Assembly (NCBI GenBank): GCA_029240955.1 | Contig: JARDZH010000042.1 | Span: forward strand, 1 to 8,950 | Length of the DNA: 8,950 nt | Reading direction: 5' to 3' | DNA from: Pseudomonas sp. | GTDB taxonomy: Bacteria; Pseudomonadota; Gammaproteobacteria; Pseudomonadales; Pseudomonadaceae | In this document: one piece after another, positions 6,080-8,950 of the stretch | How positions within the stretch are numbered: position 1 is the stretch's first letter | Layout: the number at the start of each line of letters is the position of its first letter | Program-made: the position numbers and the translations under genes | Notes under the pieces: generated by a model | What the model saw: the letters and a program-made list of their open reading frames with translations, nothing else | The model's database searches: none | Told to the model about the DNA's origin: nothing

Positions 6080-6109
6080 CGCTCGCCACTCGATCAAAAG
6101 TGGCGAGCG
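6080..6109 (+). repeat. Hairpin 3, perfect 11-bp stem before livH
   Basis: CGCTCGCCACT (6080-6090) and AGTGGCGAGCG (6099-6109) are perfect complements around the loop CGATCAAA. No T-run follows. It lies 38 bases before the livH ATG. Strong intercistronic stems after binding-protein genes commonly block 3'-to-5' decay and keep that upstream message abundant; that role is inferred here. Confidence 0.7.
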
Positions 6110-6147
6110 TAACCCTGAGCGGACTTTCAAGTGTGTGAGCGTGCGTG

Positions 6148-7062
<915 letters not shown>

Positions 7063-7064
7063 GA

Positions 7065-8366
7065 ATGTCTGCTCCTGATGCTAAATCCGTTGATATCAAG
7101 AAAAGTCTGATCGACGCCGTCGTTGCCGGCTTGCTGGCGCTGATCGTGTTCGGCCCGATTGTCGGCATCGTGCTCGAAGGTTACAGCTTTAATCTGGAGC
7201 CCACTCGTGTGGCCTGGCTGGTGGCAGTGGTCATGGTCGGGCGCTTCCTGATGAGCCTGTTCCTGCAAACGTCGAGCGGCCGGCGTATCGCGCACAGCCT
7301 GGAAGGCGGCGGCTCCGGTGTGCATGTGCTCAAGCCGGATCACAAATCGAGCCTGTACTGGATCATCCCGATCCTGATCGTGATTGCGATCATCTTCCCT
7401 GTGTTTGCCAACAAGTATGTGCTGACCGTGGTCATCCTCGGGCTGATCTACGTGCTGCTGGGGCTTGGGCTGAACATCGTGGTCGGCCTGGCCGGTCTGC
7501 TCGACCTGGGTTACGTGGCGTTCTACGCCATCGGCGCCTATGGCCTGGCGCTGGGTTATCAGTATCTCGGCCTGGGCTTCTGGTCCGCGTTGCCGTTGGC
7601 GGCCATTGCTGCTGCGCTGGCCGGGTGCATTCTCGGGTTCCCGGTGCTGCGAATGCACGGCGATTACCTGGCAATCGTGACCCTGGGGTTCGGCGAGATC
7701 ATTCGACTGGTGCTCAACAACTGGCTGTCGTTCACTGGCGGCCCGAACGGCGTGCCCGTGCCGTCGCCAACTTTCTTTGGTCTGGAATTCGGTCGGCGTG
7801 CGAGGGAAGGCGGCGTGCCGATTCACGAATACTTCGGCTTCGATTACAACCCTGATCTGAAATTTCTGTTCATCTACATCGTGCTGTTCATTGTCGTGCT
7901 GGCTGTGCTGTTCATCAAACACCGCCTGACCCGCATGCCGATCGGGCGCGCATGGGAAGCACTGCGCGAGGACGAAATCGCCTGCCGTTCGATGGGCCTG
8001 AATCACGTTCTGGTCAAGCTCTCGGCATTCACCATTGGCGCATCGACCGCAGGGCTGGCCGGCGTGTTCTTCGCCAGCTACCAGGGCTTCGTCAACCCGA
8101 CGTCCTTCACCTTCTTCGAATCCGCGCTGATTCTCGCCATTGTGGTACTGGGCGGCATGGGCTCGACCGTGGGCGTAGTGATCGCCGCGTTCGTGCTGAC
8201 GGTCGCGCCTGAATTGCTGCGTGCCTTCTCCGAGTATCGTGTACTGCTGTTCGGGATTCTGATGGTGCTGATGATGATCTGGAGGCCGCGCGGGTTGATT
8301 CGCATCAGCCGCACCGGCGTCGCGCCGCGCAAAGGCGTGCTGGTCACGGAAGGAGCCGCGCGATGA
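7065..8366 (+). CDS. livM: Branched-chain amino-acid ABC transporter permease LivM
   Basis: LivM is the second channel subunit, pairing with LivH. It has 433 residues, similar to the long LivM of E. coli (425). The first ~95 residues carry two hydrophobic segments (about 17-37 and 48-68), as in the LivM-specific N-terminal domain (DUF3382 in my recollection). The conserved permease core starts near residue 98. Signatures are LGLGLNIVVGLAGLLDLGYV (132-151), RMHGDYLAIVTLGFGEIIR (196-214), the coupling loop GRAWEALREDEIACRSMGL (294-312), FFASYQGFVNPTSFTF (335-350), LGGMGSTVG (362-370) and WRPRGL (406-411). ATG 7065 has AAGG (7054-7057) seven bases upstream, inside the end of livH. A GTG two codons earlier overlaps the livH stop and is less likely. 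Its stop overlaps the livG start (ATGA). Confidence 0.96.
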   Translation: MSAPDAKSVDIKKSLIDAVVAGLLALIVFGPIVGIVLEGYSFNLEPTRVAWLVAVVMVGRFLMSLFLQTSSGRRIAHSLEGGGSGVHVLKPDHKSSLYWIIPILIVIAIIFPVFANKYVLTVVILGLIYVLLGLGLNIVVGLAGLLDLGYVAFYAIGAYGLALGYQYLGLGFWSALPLAAIAAALAGCILGFPVLRMHGDYLAIVTLGFGEIIRLVLNNWLSFTGGPNGVPVPSPTFFGLEFGRRAREGGVPIHEYFGFDYNPDLKFLFIYIVLFIVVLAVLFIKHRLTRMPIGRAWEALREDEIACRSMGLNHVLVKLSAFTIGASTAGLAGVFFASYQGFVNPTSFTFFESALILAIVVLGGMGSTVGVVIAAFVLTVAPELLRAFSEYRVLLFGILMVLMMIWRPRGLIRISRTGVAPRKGVLVTEGAAR

Positions 8367-8950
8367 GCAATGAAGTGATTCTTTCCGTCGAGCATCTGAT
8401 GATGCATTTCGGCGGTATCAAAGCCCTGAGCGACGTCAGCCTTCAAGTGCGCCGCAACTCGATCTTCGCCCTGATCGGCCCCAACGGTGCAGGCAAGACG
8501 ACGGTATTCAACTGCCTGACCGGTTTTTACAAAGCCACGGGCGGGCGCATCGAGCTTCATACCCGCGGCAAGGACACCAACGTCATCAAGTTGCTGGGCG
8601 AGCCCTTCAAGGCGAGCGATTTCGTTTCGCCGAAAAGCTTCGCCAGCCGGCTGTACTACAAGATGTTCGGTGGCACACACCTGGTGAACCGCGCCGGGCT
8701 GGCGCGTACTTTCCAGAACATTCGCCTGTTCAAGGAAATGTCCGTCATCGAGAACCTGCTGGTCGCTCAGCACATGTGGGTCAACCGCAGCCTGCTGGCC
8801 GGCATCCTCAATACCAAGGGTTATCGCAAGGCCGAAGAGGACGCACTGAGCACCGCGTTCTACTGGCTGGAAGTCGTGGACCTGGTCGATTGCGCCAACC
8901 GTCTTGCCGGGGAACTGTCCTACGGCCAACAGCGCCGTCTGGAGATCGCC
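8363..8950 (+). CDS. livG: Branched-chain amino-acid ABC transporter ATPase LivG (3' end beyond window)
   Basis: LivG is one of two cytoplasmic ATPases driving LivH/LivM; LivF should follow outside the window. The first 196 residues are present. Walker A is GPNGAGKT (39-46), the Q-loop is RTFQNIRLF (115-123, Gln118), then MSVIENLLVAQH (126-137), and the ABC signature LSYGQQRRLEIA (185-196) is the LivG form, with Tyr instead of Gly. Walker B and the H-loop lie beyond the edge. Between Walker A and the Q-loop there are about 53 residues (61-113), where E. coli LivG has about 21 by my recollection, an insertion of roughly 30 residues. ATG 8363 overlaps the livM stop by four bases (ATGA), with AAGGAG (8350-8355) seven bases upstream, so translation is probably coupled. 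Confidence 0.96.
   Translation, partial: MSNEVILSVEHLMMHFGGIKALSDVSLQVRRNSIFALIGPNGAGKTTVFNCLTGFYKATGGRIELHTRGKDTNVIKLLGEPFKASDFVSPKSFASRLYYKMFGGTHLVNRAGLARTFQNIRLFKEMSVIENLLVAQHMWVNRSLLAGILNTKGYRKAEEDALSTAFYWLEVVDLVDCANRLAGELSYGQQRRLEIA

Overview
The window looks like a chromosomal segment from a gamma-proteobacterium of the genus Pseudomonas, possibly the P. syringae/P. fluorescens side of it. The azurin, the NadE/PncB pair and the branched-chain amino-acid transporter proteins all read as Pseudomonas family members, coding GC is high, and the order azurin - nadE - pncB - LIV-type ABC operon resembles the neighbourhood I remember from P. aeruginosa. The genus call is made from recognition of proteins, not from a search.

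Layout. (1) Positions 1-1580 are accessory-looking: an unrecognised ORF (or gene remnant) at 20-490, a lower-GC gene at 695-1141 for a small exported protein with a TTG start and many rare codons (possibly FlhE-like), and a 439-base gap holding a 34-codon reverse-strand ORF with a very good ribosome site. (2) 1581-2027 encodes azurin, a periplasmic blue-copper electron carrier. (3) 2130-4206 is a reverse-strand two-gene NAD-salvage operon, pncB then nadE. It converges on azurin, with a hairpin between the two 3' ends. (4) 4207-4838 is a 632-base non-coding region carrying a textbook sigma-54 promoter preceded by an array of GTTGC boxes spaced about two helical turns apart. (5) 4839-8950 is a forward operon: a periplasmic branched-chain amino-acid-binding protein, the permeases LivH and LivM, and the ATPase LivG, which runs off the right edge; livF would be expected next.

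How it works together. The transport operon has the classic HAAT design: an abundant binding protein feeds a LivH/LivM heterodimeric channel energised by LivG (and presumably LivF). Three consecutive hairpins sit between the binding-protein gene and livH, a usual place for differential expression. The sigma-54 promoter plus the phased boxes suggest control by an enhancer-binding protein, perhaps responding to nitrogen or amino-acid supply. pncB and nadE perform the first and last steps of turning nicotinate into NAD; the middle enzyme (NadD) is not in the window.

The main candidates for something undescribed are the GTTGC-box array with its sigma-54 promoter, the small exported low-GC protein, and the 34-residue ORF. 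I saw no CRISPR array, tRNA, rRNA or intact insertion sequence.
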